From assembly GCF_035610345.1 (NCBI RefSeq), contig NZ_CP141212.1:2831001-2895000 (forward strand): DNA of 64,000 nt, written 5' to 3'. Shown piece by piece: positions 8,986 to 17,596 of the stretch. Origin of the DNA: Sinorhizobium meliloti (GTDB lineage Bacteria > Pseudomonadota > Alphaproteobacteria > Rhizobiales > Rhizobiaceae). The notes under the pieces were generated by a model. It ran no database searches and was not told the DNA's origin. It saw only the letters and a program-made list of their open reading frames with translations. A program made the position numbers and the translations under genes. The stretch's first letter is position 1, and each line of letters starts with the position of its first letter.

Positions 8986-10437
8986 ATGGCAGACACCACC
9001 TATCCGGTTTATGGCGAGATCGCCGGCCCGATCGTGATGATCGGCTTCGGGTCGATCGGCCACGGCACCTTGCCGCTGATCGAGCGCCACTTCAAATACG
9101 ACAAGAACCGGTTGATCGTGGTGGAGCCCCGTGAGGATGCCAAGGACGCGGAAATATTCGCGCGCCATGGCGTGCGGCACGTGCGGGCGGCCGTCACCAA
9201 GGACAACTACAAGGAACTGCTGAAGCCGCTCCTGACGGAAGGCGGCGGCCAGGGCTTCTGCGTCAATCTCTCTGTCGACACCTCGTCGCTCGACCTCATG
9301 AAGCTTTGCCGCAAGCTCGACGTCCTCTATGTCGACACGGTCGTCGAACCGTGGCTCGGCTTCTACTTCGATGCCGAAATGGACAATTCCGAGCGCACGA
9401 ATTACGCCCTGCGCGAAACGGTACGCCGGGAGAAGGAAAAGAACCCGGGCGGCACCACGGCGGTTTCGACCTGCGGCGCCAATCCCGGCATGGTCTCCTG
9501 GTTCGTCAAGAAGGCTCTTCTCAATCTCGCCGACGATCTCGGCCTGAAATACGAAGAGCCGCATCAGGACGACCGGGAAGGCTGGGCGAAGCTGATGAAG
9601 AAAGCGGGCGTCAAGGGCATTCACATCGCCGAGCGCGACACCCAGCGCGCCAAGCACCCGAAACCGCTCAACGTGTTCTGGAACACCTGGTCGGTAGAAG
9701 GCTTCATTTCGGAAGGCCTGCAGCCGGCCGAGCTCGGCTGGGGCACCCACGAGAACTGGATGCCGAAAAACGCCAAGAAGCACAAGAAGGGCTGCAAGGC
9801 GGCGATCTACCTGGAGCAGCCGGGTGCAAACACCCGCGTGCGCAGCTGGTGCCCGACGCCCGGCCCGCAATACGGCTTCCTGGTCACGCACAACGAAGCG
9901 ATCTCGATCGCCGACTTCTTCACCGTCCGCGACAAGGACGGCGACGTTTCCTACCGCCCGACCTGCCATTACGCCTATCACCCGGCCAATGACGCCGTTC
10001 TCTCGCTGCACGAGATGTTCGGCAATGGCGGCACGGCGCAGCCGGAGCTGCACGTCCTCGACGAGCACGAGCTCGTAGACGGCGTCGACGAGCTCGGCGT
10101 GCTGCTCTACGGCCATGCCAGGAACGCCTACTGGTACGGCTCCCGCCTTTCGCTGGAAGAGACACGCCGCATCGCGCCCTATCAGAACGCCACCGGCCTG
10201 CAGGTCACGAGCGCCGTTCTTGCCGGCATGGTCTGGGCTTTGGAGAACCCGAAGGCCGGCATCGTCGAAGCCGACGAGATGGACTACAAGCGCTGCCTGG
10301 AAGTGCAGATGCCTTATCTCGGCCCTGTCGAAGGACATTACACCGAATGGACGCCGCTCGACGGCCGCCCGGGCCTTTTCCCGGAAGACATCGACACGAA
10401 GGACCCCTGGCAGTTCAGGAACATTCTCGTCCGCTGA
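8986..10437 (+). CDS. hss: homospermidine synthase
   Basis: 483 residues from an ATG with a clear AGGAGA site nine bases upstream. The N-terminus is a Rossmann nucleotide-binding fold (MIGFGSIGHGTLPLIERHF). The rest matches alphaproteobacterial homospermidine synthase, including NPGMVSWFVKKALL and the Trp-rich W-N-T-W segment around residue 230. It uses NAD to join two putrescines into sym-homospermidine, the characteristic polyamine of rhizobia. The gene is monocistronic, with an intrinsic terminator after it. Confidence 0.94.
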   Translation: MADTTYPVYGEIAGPIVMIGFGSIGHGTLPLIERHFKYDKNRLIVVEPREDAKDAEIFARHGVRHVRAAVTKDNYKELLKPLLTEGGGQGFCVNLSVDTSSLDLMKLCRKLDVLYVDTVVEPWLGFYFDAEMDNSERTNYALRETVRREKEKNPGGTTAVSTCGANPGMVSWFVKKALLNLADDLGLKYEEPHQDDREGWAKLMKKAGVKGIHIAERDTQRAKHPKPLNVFWNTWSVEGFISEGLQPAELGWGTHENWMPKNAKKHKKGCKAAIYLEQPGANTRVRSWCPTPGPQYGFLVTHNEAISIADFFTVRDKDGDVSYRPTCHYAYHPANDAVLSLHEMFGNGGTAQPELHVLDEHELVDGVDELGVLLYGHARNAYWYGSRLSLEETRRIAPYQNATGLQVTSAVLAGMVWALENPKAGIVEADEMDYKRCLEVQMPYLGPVEGHYTEWTPLDGRPGLFPEDIDTKDPWQFRNILVR

Positions 10438-10464
10438 GGATCACGCGACGAAGCACGCCCTGTC

Positions 10465-10499
10465 GGCCCGGAGCAGTCCTGTTCCGGGCCTTTTCTTTT
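10465..10499 (+). terminator. intrinsic terminator after hss
   Basis: The stem GGCCCGGA / TCCGGGCC is followed by TTTTCTTTT. Confidence 0.85.
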
Positions 10500-10607
10500 C
10501 GAACGCCGCGCGCATGCCCGCTCTTGCTTTCAACCCATGATCGCGGCATGTTTCGCGCACGCGTGTCTCAAAAGACGCACAACGGTCGTTGCGGTGCTGT
10601 GAGACGC

Positions 10608-10621
10608 CGCACAATTGTGCG
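10608..10621. promoter_or_regulatory. perfect 14-base palindrome upstream of omp10
   Basis: CGCACAATTGTGCG is a perfect palindrome 106 bases before the omp10 start. Another GCACAA half-site lies at about 10577, and GTCTCA/TGAGAC arms bracket the region. It looks like an operator; the regulator is unknown. Confidence 0.4.
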
Positions 10622-10654
10622 TCGATCGGTTTCGATTCACGGAATTATGCGGTA

Positions 10655-10701
10655 GAGCGGGACAGGAAAGTATGAAGCGGTTTTGCGTTCGCATCCCGCT
10701 C
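10655..10701 (+). repeat. RIME-type palindromic repeat, short copy
   Basis: GAGCGGGA pairs with TCCCGCTC, with GCGGTTTTGCG between the arms. It matches the left half of the longer copies at 44433-44544 and (inverted) 61826-61931. It sits 25 bases ahead of the omp10 start, so it is probably in its leader or promoter. Confidence 0.7.
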
Positions 10702-10726
10702 AACTCGTGACGCGGGAGAAACGCCG

Positions 10727-11095
10727 ATGAAGCCATTCGCCATCCTCACCCTCCTGGCAACTGCCGCCGCGCTGGCATCCTGTCAGTCTCAGCCTCGGGA
10801 ACTCCGGCCAATGTCGTCGGCGCCGCAGGCGACGGGTGTCGAGGGTTCCTGGGTCGATCCGAACGGCATCGTCTCCACTTTCGCAGGCGGCACCTTCTCG
10901 ACGCGCACGACCGACACCAACCAGCTTCTCGCCTCCGGCAACTATGTGAACGTCAGCCCGACGCTGGTGGAAATCAACATGACCTCGCTGGTGCGCAACA
11001 CCCAGTCCAAGGTCAACTGTGCGCTGGCAACGCCGGCGCAGCTGAACTGCACGACGGACTCCGGCGCACAGTTCTCGCTGGCGCGCCGCGGCTGA
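10727..11095 (+). CDS. omp10: outer-membrane lipoprotein Omp10 homologue
   Basis: 122 residues. The lipoprotein signal ends in LASC, giving a lipidated Cys at residue 19. The mature part carries [11 protein letters not shown], the [12 protein letters not shown] segment, VEINM, SKVNCAL and QLNCTT, as in the Brucella outer-membrane lipoprotein Omp10. Two further Cys residues (KVNCAL, QLNCTT) could form a disulfide. It should be anchored in the outer membrane and may act like a small inhibitor-type beta barrel; no molecular function is established. An intrinsic terminator follows. Confidence 0.88.
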   Translation: MKPFAILTLLATAAALASCQSQPRELRPMSSAPQATGVEGSWVDPNGIVSTFAGGTFSTRTTDTNQLLASGNYVNVSPTLVEINMTSLVRNTQSKVNCALATPAQLNCTTDSGAQFSLARRG

Positions 11096-11116
11096 CACGG
11101 CGCCAGATGATGAACG

Positions 11117-11140
11117 AGGGCCCTGGACGGGCCCTTTTTC
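11117..11140 (+). terminator. intrinsic terminator after omp10
   Basis: AGGGCCC / GGGCCCT forms a 7-bp stem followed by TTTTC. Confidence 0.85.
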
Positions 11141-11284
11141 TTGCCGGGACGGCTTAACCTTGTCTGAAATCCGGCGGCGTCGGCATGCGTTTGCGGCTTG
11201 AAGTCGATCCCGACTGGTGAAAACATCCGCTGCAGCGCGGCGGGTCTTACCTGCGACTCCGCCGGCAGCACACAGGAGCACACC

Positions 11285-13237
11285 ATGATCAGACACATGC
11301 GGACCGGCCTCGTTGCCGCTTCCCTTCTCGCGCTCTCTTCGGGCGCAGCTTTTGCCGATTATGAACTGAACATCCTGCACATCAACGACCTTCATTCGCG
11401 CATCGAATCGATCAACAAATTCGATTCGACCTGTTCGGCCGAGGAAGAGGGCAAGAACGAGTGCTTCGGAGGCGTCGCCCGCCTCAAGACGCTGATAGAC
11501 CAGAAGAGCCAGGAACTGACGGGCAAGAACGTGCTCCTGCTCAACGCCGGCGACAATTTCCAGGGCTCGCTCTTCTTCACCACCTACAAGGGCACCGCCG
11601 AAGCGGAGTTCCTCAACCTGATGAAGTTCGACGCGATGACCGTCGGCAACCACGAATTCGACGAAGCCGAAGATGGCCTTGCCAGCTTCCTCGACAAGGT
11701 CACCTTCCCCGTCGTCACCGCCAATGTCCTGCCGAGTCACAAATCGAAGATCGGCGATCGGATCAAGCCGTCGATCGTTCTGGATGTCGGCGGCGAAAAG
11801 ATCGGCATCGTCGGCGCGGTCGCAAATGACACGCCTGAGCTCTCCTCGGTCGGGCCGGATATTCTGATCGGCGAGGACGTGGCGACGATCACCAGCGCAA
11901 TCGAAGAGATCAAGAAGCAGGGCGTCGACAAGATCATCGCGCTCACCCATGTCGGCTATCCGCGCGACCTCGCGGCGATCGCCAAGATCCCGGACGTCGA
12001 CGTGGTGGTCGGCGGCCATTCCCACAGTCTCCTGTCCAACACCGACGAGAAGGCCGAGGGGCCATATCCCACCATGGTCGACAACCCCGGCGGCTACCAG
12101 GTGCCGGTGGTACAGGCCGGCTCCTACAGCAAATATCTCGGCGACCTCGTGGTGACGTTCGACGACAACGGCGTCGTCAAGGCCGCCAAGGGCGACCCGA
12201 TCCTCGTCGATTCCTCCGTGAAGCCGGACGAGGCCGTGGCTGCACGGATCAAGGAACTCGCAAAGCCCATCGAAGAGTTGCGATCGAAAGTGATTGCCAA
12301 AACCGAGGCGCCGATCGATGGATCGCGCGAGACCTGCCGCGCCAAGGAGTGCGAGATGGGCAGTCTCGTGGCCGACGCGATGCTTGATCGCGTCAAGAGC
12401 CAGGGCGTGACGGTCGCCATCACCAACGGCGGAGGCTTGCGCGCTTCGATCGACGGCGGCGACGTGACGATGGGCGAAGTCATCACCGTCCTGCCCTTCC
12501 AGAACACGCTTTCCACCTTCCAGCTGAAGGGCTCCGACATCCGCGCAGCCCTTGAAAACGGCCTCAGCCAGGTCGAAGAAGGTGGCGGGCGCTTCCCCCA
12601 GGTCGCGGGCCTCAAATATTCGTTCGATCGTTCGAAGCCCGCCGGCAGCCGCCTCGTCAGCGTCGAGGTCAAGGAGGGTGACGCCTTCGCGGCACTCGAT
12701 CCGGAAAAGACCTATTCGCTGGTCAGCAACAACTTCATGCGCGGCGGCGGCGACGGTTACGCCGTCTTCAAGGACAAGGGCGAGAATGCCTATGACTACG
12801 GTCCGGGCCTCGAAACCGTGCTCGCCGACTACCTCGCCGCCCACCAGCCCTTCAAGCCCTACACCGACGGCCGCATCACGGAAGTGGCTGCCGCAGCCCC
12901 GGAGGCCGCGCCCAGCGCTGCGCCGGAGCCGGAAGCCGCCGCACCGGAGCCGGAGGCCGCCACACCGGAGCCGGAGGCCGCCACACCGGAGCCGAAGGCC
13001 GCCGCAAAGCCGGCGGAAAGCGAAGCAGCCACCACTGCCCCCGAGGCTTCGCCCCCGGCGGCAGCCGCTGCCGAAGGCCCACGCAAGCACGTCATAGCGC
13101 GCGGCGATACGCTGTGGGACCTCGCGGAATCCTTTTACGGCAGCGGCACCGAATGGCGGAAGATATCGGCCGCCAACGGGGATCCGGCGCCGCGAGCGCT
13201 TGAAATCGGCCGCGAGCTGGACATCCCGGCCGAGTAA
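11285..13237 (+). CDS. secreted bifunctional metallophosphatase/5'-nucleotidase with C-terminal LysM
   Basis: 650 residues from an ATG with GGAG seven bases upstream. Residues 1-24 are a Sec signal (ending GAAFA). Residues about 27-300 are the metallophosphatase domain (ILHINDLHSR, NAGDNFQGS, GNHEFD, GGHSH). Residues about 325-510 are the 5'-nucleotidase C-terminal domain (TNGGGLRASI, NNFMRGGGDGY). A Pro/Glu/Ala linker follows, with four copies of a seven-residue unit. It ends in a LysM module (HVIARGDTLWDLAESFYGSG). This is a UshA-type periplasmic nucleotidase, apparently tethered to peptidoglycan by LysM. The LysM end is unusual for UshA-like enzymes. Confidence 0.9.
   Translation: MIRHMRTGLVAASLLALSSGAAFADYELNILHINDLHSRIESINKFDSTCSAEEEGKNECFGGVARLKTLIDQKSQELTGKNVLLLNAGDNFQGSLFFTTYKGTAEAEFLNLMKFDAMTVGNHEFDEAEDGLASFLDKVTFPVVTANVLPSHKSKIGDRIKPSIVLDVGGEKIGIVGAVANDTPELSSVGPDILIGEDVATITSAIEEIKKQGVDKIIALTHVGYPRDLAAIAKIPDVDVVVGGHSHSLLSNTDEKAEGPYPTMVDNPGGYQVPVVQAGSYSKYLGDLVVTFDDNGVVKAAKGDPILVDSSVKPDEAVAARIKELAKPIEELRSKVIAKTEAPIDGSRETCRAKECEMGSLVADAMLDRVKSQGVTVAITNGGGLRASIDGGDVTMGEVITVLPFQNTLSTFQLKGSDIRAALENGLSQVEEGGGRFPQVAGLKYSFDRSKPAGSRLVSVEVKEGDAFAALDPEKTYSLVSNNFMRGGGDGYAVFKDKGENAYDYGPGLETVLADYLAAHQPFKPYTDGRITEVAAAAPEAAPSAAPEPEAAAPEPEAATPEPEAATPEPKAAAKPAESEAATTAPEASPPAAAAAEGPRKHVIARGDTLWDLAESFYGSGTEWRKISAANGDPAPRALEIGRELDIPAE
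12923..13006 (+). repeat. four tandem 21-base units encoding a Pro/Glu/Ala linker
   Basis: Units begin at 12923, 12944, 12965 and 12986. Each reads CCGGAGCCGGAGGCCGCCAC with one to three changes and encodes PEPEAAT/A. They lie in frame inside the nucleotidase gene, between the catalytic part and LysM. Copy number could vary by slippage. Confidence 0.9.
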
Positions 13238-13260
13238 GACGATTTGTCTCGACATTTGGG

Positions 13261-13293
13261 ACCGGCGCGGGCTTTCCCGCGCCGGTTTTTCTT
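13261..13293 (+). terminator. intrinsic terminator after the nucleotidase gene
   Basis: CCGGCGCGGG / CCCGCGCCGG is a strong stem followed by TTTTTC. Confidence 0.9.
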
Positions 13294-13361
13294 CTTAGAA
13301 GGCTTTGAAACTGCCGGCGCGACCACCACCTTGCAAAGGTGCGCGCCTCACGAGGACCGAA

Positions 13362-14396
13362 ATGACCGCCATGGATGCCGAGCCGAACACCAATCACCCC
13401 CCCGTCAGCTACGGAAAGGTCGGCGTGCTCCTCGTCAATCTCGGCACGCCGGACGGTACCGACGTCGCCTCAATGCGCCGCTATCTGCGGGAGTTTCTGA
13501 GCGACCGCCGGGTGATCGAATGGTCGCGTCTCTTCTGGTACCCGATCCTCTACGGCATCGTGCTCAACACACGTCCGCGCAAGGTCGGCAAGGCCTACGA
13601 GCTCATCTGGAACAAGGAGCTGAACGAGAGCTGGCTCAGAACCTATACGCGCAATCAGGCGGCACAGATGGCGGATGCCTTCGGCGGCCGGCCGCAGGTC
13701 GTCGTCGACTGGGCGATGCGCTATGGCCAGCCCTCCATCGCGTCGCGCATAGAGGCGCTGCAGAAAGCCGGATGCGAGCGGATTCTCGTCTTCCCGCTCT
13801 ATCCGCAATATGCCGCCGCCACCACCGCCACAGTCAACGACAAGGCCTTCGAGGCCTTGCTCAAGATGCGCTGGCAGCCGGCGCTCAGAACCGTGCCGCC
13901 CTATCACGACGACCCGGTTTACATCGATGCCCTGGCCACCTCGATCACCAAGCATCTCGCGACGCTCGACTGGGAGCCGGAGCTGGTGCTCGCCTCGTTC
14001 CACGGGATCCCGAAAAGCTATTTCGAAAAGGGAGATCCCTATTATTGCCAGTGTCAGAAGACCGCACGCCTTCTGCGCGAAAAACTTGGCTGGCCGAAAG
14101 AAAAGCTGCAGGTGACCTTCCAGTCGCGATTCGGCCCCGAGGAGTGGCTGCAACCCTATACCGACGCCACCGTGGAACGGCTGGCCAAGGAGGGTGTGAA
14201 GAAGATCGCCGTCATCAACCCGGGCTTTGTTTCCGACTGTCTGGAAACGCTCGAAGAGATCGCCGGGCAGGCGGCCGAGAGCTTCCACCACAATGGCGGC
14301 GAACAATTCGCCCATATCCCCTGCCTGAACGACAGCCCCGAGGGCATGGCGGTGCTCAACCACGTCGTGCGCCGCGAGCTGGAAGGTTGGTTGTAG
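13362..14396 (+). CDS. hemH: ferrochelatase
   Basis: 344 residues from an ATG with a GAGG site; the frame is open upstream but has no better start. Hallmarks are VGVLLVNLGTPDGT at the N-terminus, FPLYPQYA, the catalytic-His region ASFHGIPKSYFEKGDPY and TFQSRFGPEEWLQPYT. It inserts ferrous iron into protoporphyrin IX, the last step of heme synthesis. It is membrane-associated in the cytoplasm. The gene lies between terminators as a single unit. The convergent polyol-cluster gene ends 34 bases beyond its stop. Confidence 0.95.
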   Translation: MTAMDAEPNTNHPPVSYGKVGVLLVNLGTPDGTDVASMRRYLREFLSDRRVIEWSRLFWYPILYGIVLNTRPRKVGKAYELIWNKELNESWLRTYTRNQAAQMADAFGGRPQVVVDWAMRYGQPSIASRIEALQKAGCERILVFPLYPQYAAATTATVNDKAFEALLKMRWQPALRTVPPYHDDPVYIDALATSITKHLATLDWEPELVLASFHGIPKSYFEKGDPYYCQCQKTARLLREKLGWPKEKLQVTFQSRFGPEEWLQPYTDATVERLAKEGVKKIAVINPGFVSDCLETLEEIAGQAAESFHHNGGEQFAHIPCLNDSPEGMAVLNHVVRRELEGWL

Positions 14397-14430
14397 AACA
14401 GCGCCATTCCCGACCGGGAATCGCCGCGAC

Positions 14431-15447
14431 CTAAATCCTCCCGAAGTCGAAGGCGAATACGCCGTCCTCGACTATGGCGTTCGTAATGGCGGTTGCGAGA
14501 GGCAGAAGGGTGGCAGCATCGTCGATTTGCCGCAGCAACGAGCCGACCATCCGTGCGGTGTCGATGCCTTCGACCGTTTCGCCGCCGAGCTCGCCCGACA
14601 TCACGTCCGCAACGGTTCGGCCAAGCCCGAGGCCGTGACCGAGCCGGCTGTTGCGTCCGCCGCCCACCGTCACGTGCAGATCGCCGATGCCGGCGCGGTC
14701 GAAAGCGGAAGCACGGTTGCCGCCGATCCGTTCGCAGAGCAAAGCCATTTCCTGAGCCGCCTGATTGAAGGCCGCCGCAGTCGGGTTTTTTGACTGGCCG
14801 TCGGCGCGCAGCCCGTCCGGATAGCGGGTCTGCATGGCGCTGACACCGATTGCGAAGAAATTCTTGAGCGCCGCGCAGGCCTCGACGCCGGTCACATCCT
14901 CACCCACCGCGAGCCGGTAATAAGGTGTCCGCATCAAGCCCGCGGCGAAGTCCGCGGCCGCCCTGTCACGGCTGGCATAGATGCTGGACGTCGGATAGCG
15001 GTTGGCAAGCTCGCGCGCGATACATGGCCCACCGATGCCGATAAAGCTCTCCATATTGGCGATCCGCGGCGGCAGCGTCTCGGCATAGGTGACGATCCGC
15101 TCACCCTCGCGGTCGAGACCCTTCGTCACGAAAGCCACCGGCTTTTTCGAGCGCAGCAGACCGCTCAGCCGGTCGGCCGCCCAGGCGACACCCGGGCTGC
15201 TGACGCCGACGACGATGAGATCCGCCGTGTCGGCATGTTCCGGCCGGAGTTCCTCGTCCGCGAGGATCGTCACCGTTTCGGCAAGCGTCGCGTCGAGCTT
15301 CGGATGGATTTCACCTGCCTTCATCCTGGTGACAGGCAGCGTGTCGAGCGGCGTGCCGGCCAGCAGTACCCTGTGGCCGTTGTCGCTGGCAGGCACGGCA
15401 AGGGCAGTACCCATGACGCCTGCCCCTAAAACGAGGATCGTTGCCAT
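14431..15447 (-). CDS. NAD(P)-dependent glycerol-3-phosphate dehydrogenase-like protein (GpsA family)
   Basis: 338 residues, normal GpsA length. The N-terminal nucleotide fold is ILVLGAGVMGTALA. KGLDREGE and VTGVEACAALKNFFAIG match the substrate and catalytic-Lys regions of GpsA, and GIGDLHVTVGGGRNSRLG corresponds to the GLGDL motif. A purine-rich GGGGGG stretch precedes the ATG. It is the last gene of a minus-strand operon, 19 bases after the aldolase-SDR gene. It is unlikely to be the housekeeping gpsA; in this setting it may oxidise or reduce a polyol phosphate or balance DHAP and glycerol-3-phosphate. The substrate is inferred. Confidence 0.8.
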   Translation of the reverse strand: MATILVLGAGVMGTALAVPASDNGHRVLLAGTPLDTLPVTRMKAGEIHPKLDATLAETVTILADEELRPEHADTADLIVVGVSSPGVAWAADRLSGLLRSKKPVAFVTKGLDREGERIVTYAETLPPRIANMESFIGIGGPCIARELANRYPTSSIYASRDRAAADFAAGLMRTPYYRLAVGEDVTGVEACAALKNFFAIGVSAMQTRYPDGLRADGQSKNPTAAAFNQAAQEMALLCERIGGNRASAFDRAGIGDLHVTVGGGRNSRLGHGLGLGRTVADVMSGELGGETVEGIDTARMVGSLLRQIDDAATLLPLATAITNAIVEDGVFAFDFGRI

Positions 15448-15466
15448 ATGTGCCCCCCGCGACTGT

Positions 15467-17515
15467 TCAGCGCATCATCGCGGCGACATTGCCGCCGTCG
15501 ACGGTGACGACCGCGCCGGTGGAGGTCCGTGCCTTGGCCAGATGCACGAAGGCCGCCGCCACGTCGGCGCCTGTCACCTCGCGGCGAAGCATATTGCCTC
15601 GCATATAGTCCTCAGGCGTCACGCCCCGCGCCTTCGAGCGTTCCTCCACCATCTTGTCGGTCATAAGACCGGTACGGATACGGTCTGCATTGACGGCGTT
15701 CGAGGTGATGCCGGAGCCGCCGTGCTCGATCGCATATTGGCGCATCAGCGCCATCAGCGCCGCCTTTGAAGTCCCGTAGGGGCCGAAATCCGCGCCGGGA
15801 TTCACCGCTTGTTTGGAGACGTTGAACACCAGCGCGCCGCCCGTTTTCTGCTGCTCCATGACGCGTACCACGGCACGCGCGACATAGTGATGGCTCCAGA
15901 AGTTAAGGTCGAAGGCTCTGCGGAAGGTCGCCTCGTCGACGCCAAGCAGCTTTCCCTGGAAGGCGGCCCCGGCATTCGAGATCAGAATGTCGACACCGCC
16001 ATAATGCGCCACGGCCTTGGCGACGGCTGCGTCTACCGCCTCCGGATGGGTCACGTCGCACAGCACCGGCAGCGCGCCGAGCTTTTTCGCAGCCGCGTTC
16101 AGCGCGTCCTCGGAAATGTCGAAGAGCGCGAGTTCGGCACCCTCCGCCTTCAGTGCCTCTGCCACCGCGAGGCCCAGCCCGCTTGCTGCGCCGGTAACGA
16201 TCGCCACCTGTCGGGTCAAAGGCTTTTCCTGCACCTTTGCCAGCTTCACCTGCTCAAGCGACCAGTATTCGATGTCGAAGAGATCGGCCTCAGAGAGCGC
16301 CTCGAACGCCTCGATGCCTTCCGCTTTGGTGATGACGTCGATGGTTGCTTCCGCCACGTCCGCACCGACGATCGCATTCTTTCGCGCCGCGCCGGCGGCG
16401 AAGAGGCCGACGCCGGCGACATAAAACACCCGAGGTTTCGGGTCGAGCATCCGCTTGCCACCGCCGACACGGGCATTGTTGCGCTCGAAATAGTCCCTGT
16501 AGTCGGCCTCGAAGGCGGCAACCGCCGCCCGCGCCTGCTCTGCCCATTCGCCAAGCCTGTCCTTTTGCGGCGCCGGCAGTGCCACTCCGAAGCGCTTGAT
16601 GTGGATCACGTGCTCCGGTGTCGCATTGCCGCGGCGCGTCAGGCTGTCGACGTTTTCGGCGTTGCAGAATTCGAGGATCTTCTCGCCCGTACGGTGCTCC
16701 AGAACGAACCGCTTCGGCGTACCTTCGAGGCCTGTCTCGATCGCCAAAGCCCCGCGCAGGATCGGCGCAACCTCCGCGGCGGAGGCCAGGTTGTCGGGGA
16801 GGACGATGCCCGCGAACGGCTTCGCCCTGCCCTCAGAAAGACGCCGCTCGGCCTTGTCTATTTTGGCGATCATGTCCTCATAGGCCTCTCGCGGCTCGTC
16901 CGACCAGGTGAAGATGCCGTGCTTCAGCAGGATCATGCCGTCGCCCTTCGGGTTTGCCCTGAAGGCGGCATCGCAGGCCGTCGCCAGATCGAAGCCCGGC
17001 ATCACATAGGGAACGATGATCGCCTCGGGAAAGAGCTCCCGGATCAACTCTTCGCCATGCGGCTGATTGGTGAGGGAAACGATCGCATTCGCATGGGTGT
17101 GATCGATGTGTTTGAAGGGAAGGATCGCATGAAGGATGGCTTCGACCGACGGGTTGGGCGAAGCTGGATCGATAAGCAGGCGGCGTTGGAGCATCACCAT
17201 GTCGTCGTCGGAGAGCGTCTCGAAGCCGATCATCGCCTGCAGCGGCTGCAAGCGCACGGCCGGCAGTCCCTGCGGCTCGATCGTACCCATGTCCCATCCG
17301 CTGCCCTTGACGCAGAGTACCTCCACCTCGGTGCCGTCCATCTCTTTGAACGTGGTCTTGACCGATGTGTTTCCGCCGCCGTGCAATACCAATTCCGGAT
17401 CGGAGCCCAGCAGCCGGGTCGTATAGGTGCGGACCGCAAGATCGCGATTGACGCCTTTGGCGGCATAGCCCTCTACGGTCGAAGTGAATTCGGAGTCCAA
17501 CCAGCGCGATTTCAT
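15467..17515 (-). CDS. bifunctional class II aldolase / short-chain dehydrogenase (RhaD-like)
   Basis: 682 residues from an ATG with AGGAAAGGA upstream. Residues about 20-400 are a class II aldolase with zinc-binding His residues in HIDHTHANA and LLKHGIFTW. Residues about 425-680 are an SDR with cofactor loop VTGAASGLG, the NAG motif and active site VFNVS...PYGTSK (S, Y, K). This fusion is known from rhizobial rhamnose catabolism, where it splits rhamnulose-1-phosphate into DHAP and lactaldehyde and oxidises the aldehyde. Here the neighbours are not the rhamnose RhaSTPQ set, so the ketose phosphate is probably different. Confidence 0.85.
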   Translation of the reverse strand: MKSRWLDSEFTSTVEGYAAKGVNRDLAVRTYTTRLLGSDPELVLHGGGNTSVKTTFKEMDGTEVEVLCVKGSGWDMGTIEPQGLPAVRLQPLQAMIGFETLSDDDMVMLQRRLLIDPASPNPSVEAILHAILPFKHIDHTHANAIVSLTNQPHGEELIRELFPEAIIVPYVMPGFDLATACDAAFRANPKGDGMILLKHGIFTWSDEPREAYEDMIAKIDKAERRLSEGRAKPFAGIVLPDNLASAAEVAPILRGALAIETGLEGTPKRFVLEHRTGEKILEFCNAENVDSLTRRGNATPEHVIHIKRFGVALPAPQKDRLGEWAEQARAAVAAFEADYRDYFERNNARVGGGKRMLDPKPRVFYVAGVGLFAAGAARKNAIVGADVAEATIDVITKAEGIEAFEALSEADLFDIEYWSLEQVKLAKVQEKPLTRQVAIVTGAASGLGLAVAEALKAEGAELALFDISEDALNAAAKKLGALPVLCDVTHPEAVDAAVAKAVAHYGGVDILISNAGAAFQGKLLGVDEATFRRAFDLNFWSHHYVARAVVRVMEQQKTGGALVFNVSKQAVNPGADFGPYGTSKAALMALMRQYAIEHGGSGITSNAVNADRIRTGLMTDKMVEERSKARGVTPEDYMRGNMLRREVTGADVAAAFVHLAKARTSTGAVVTVDGGNVAAMMR

Positions 17516-17596
17516 GACAGTTCCTTTCCTGGCCGGCACCGCGTTCGAGCGGCCGGCTCCCAGTCGGTCAATAGTGTAATGTCCGGTCCGCAGCGG

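Noticed and set aside
12923..13006. Short direct repeats as a possible CRISPR array
   Set aside because: The 21-base units are tandem without spacers, in frame, and encode a protein linker.
10700..13255. 851-codon open frame on the minus strand opposite omp10 and the nucleotidase
   Set aside because: It is a shadow of the GC-rich plus-strand genes: no domain, Arg/Leu/Gly-rich composition, and the plus strand has well-recognised proteins with terminators.
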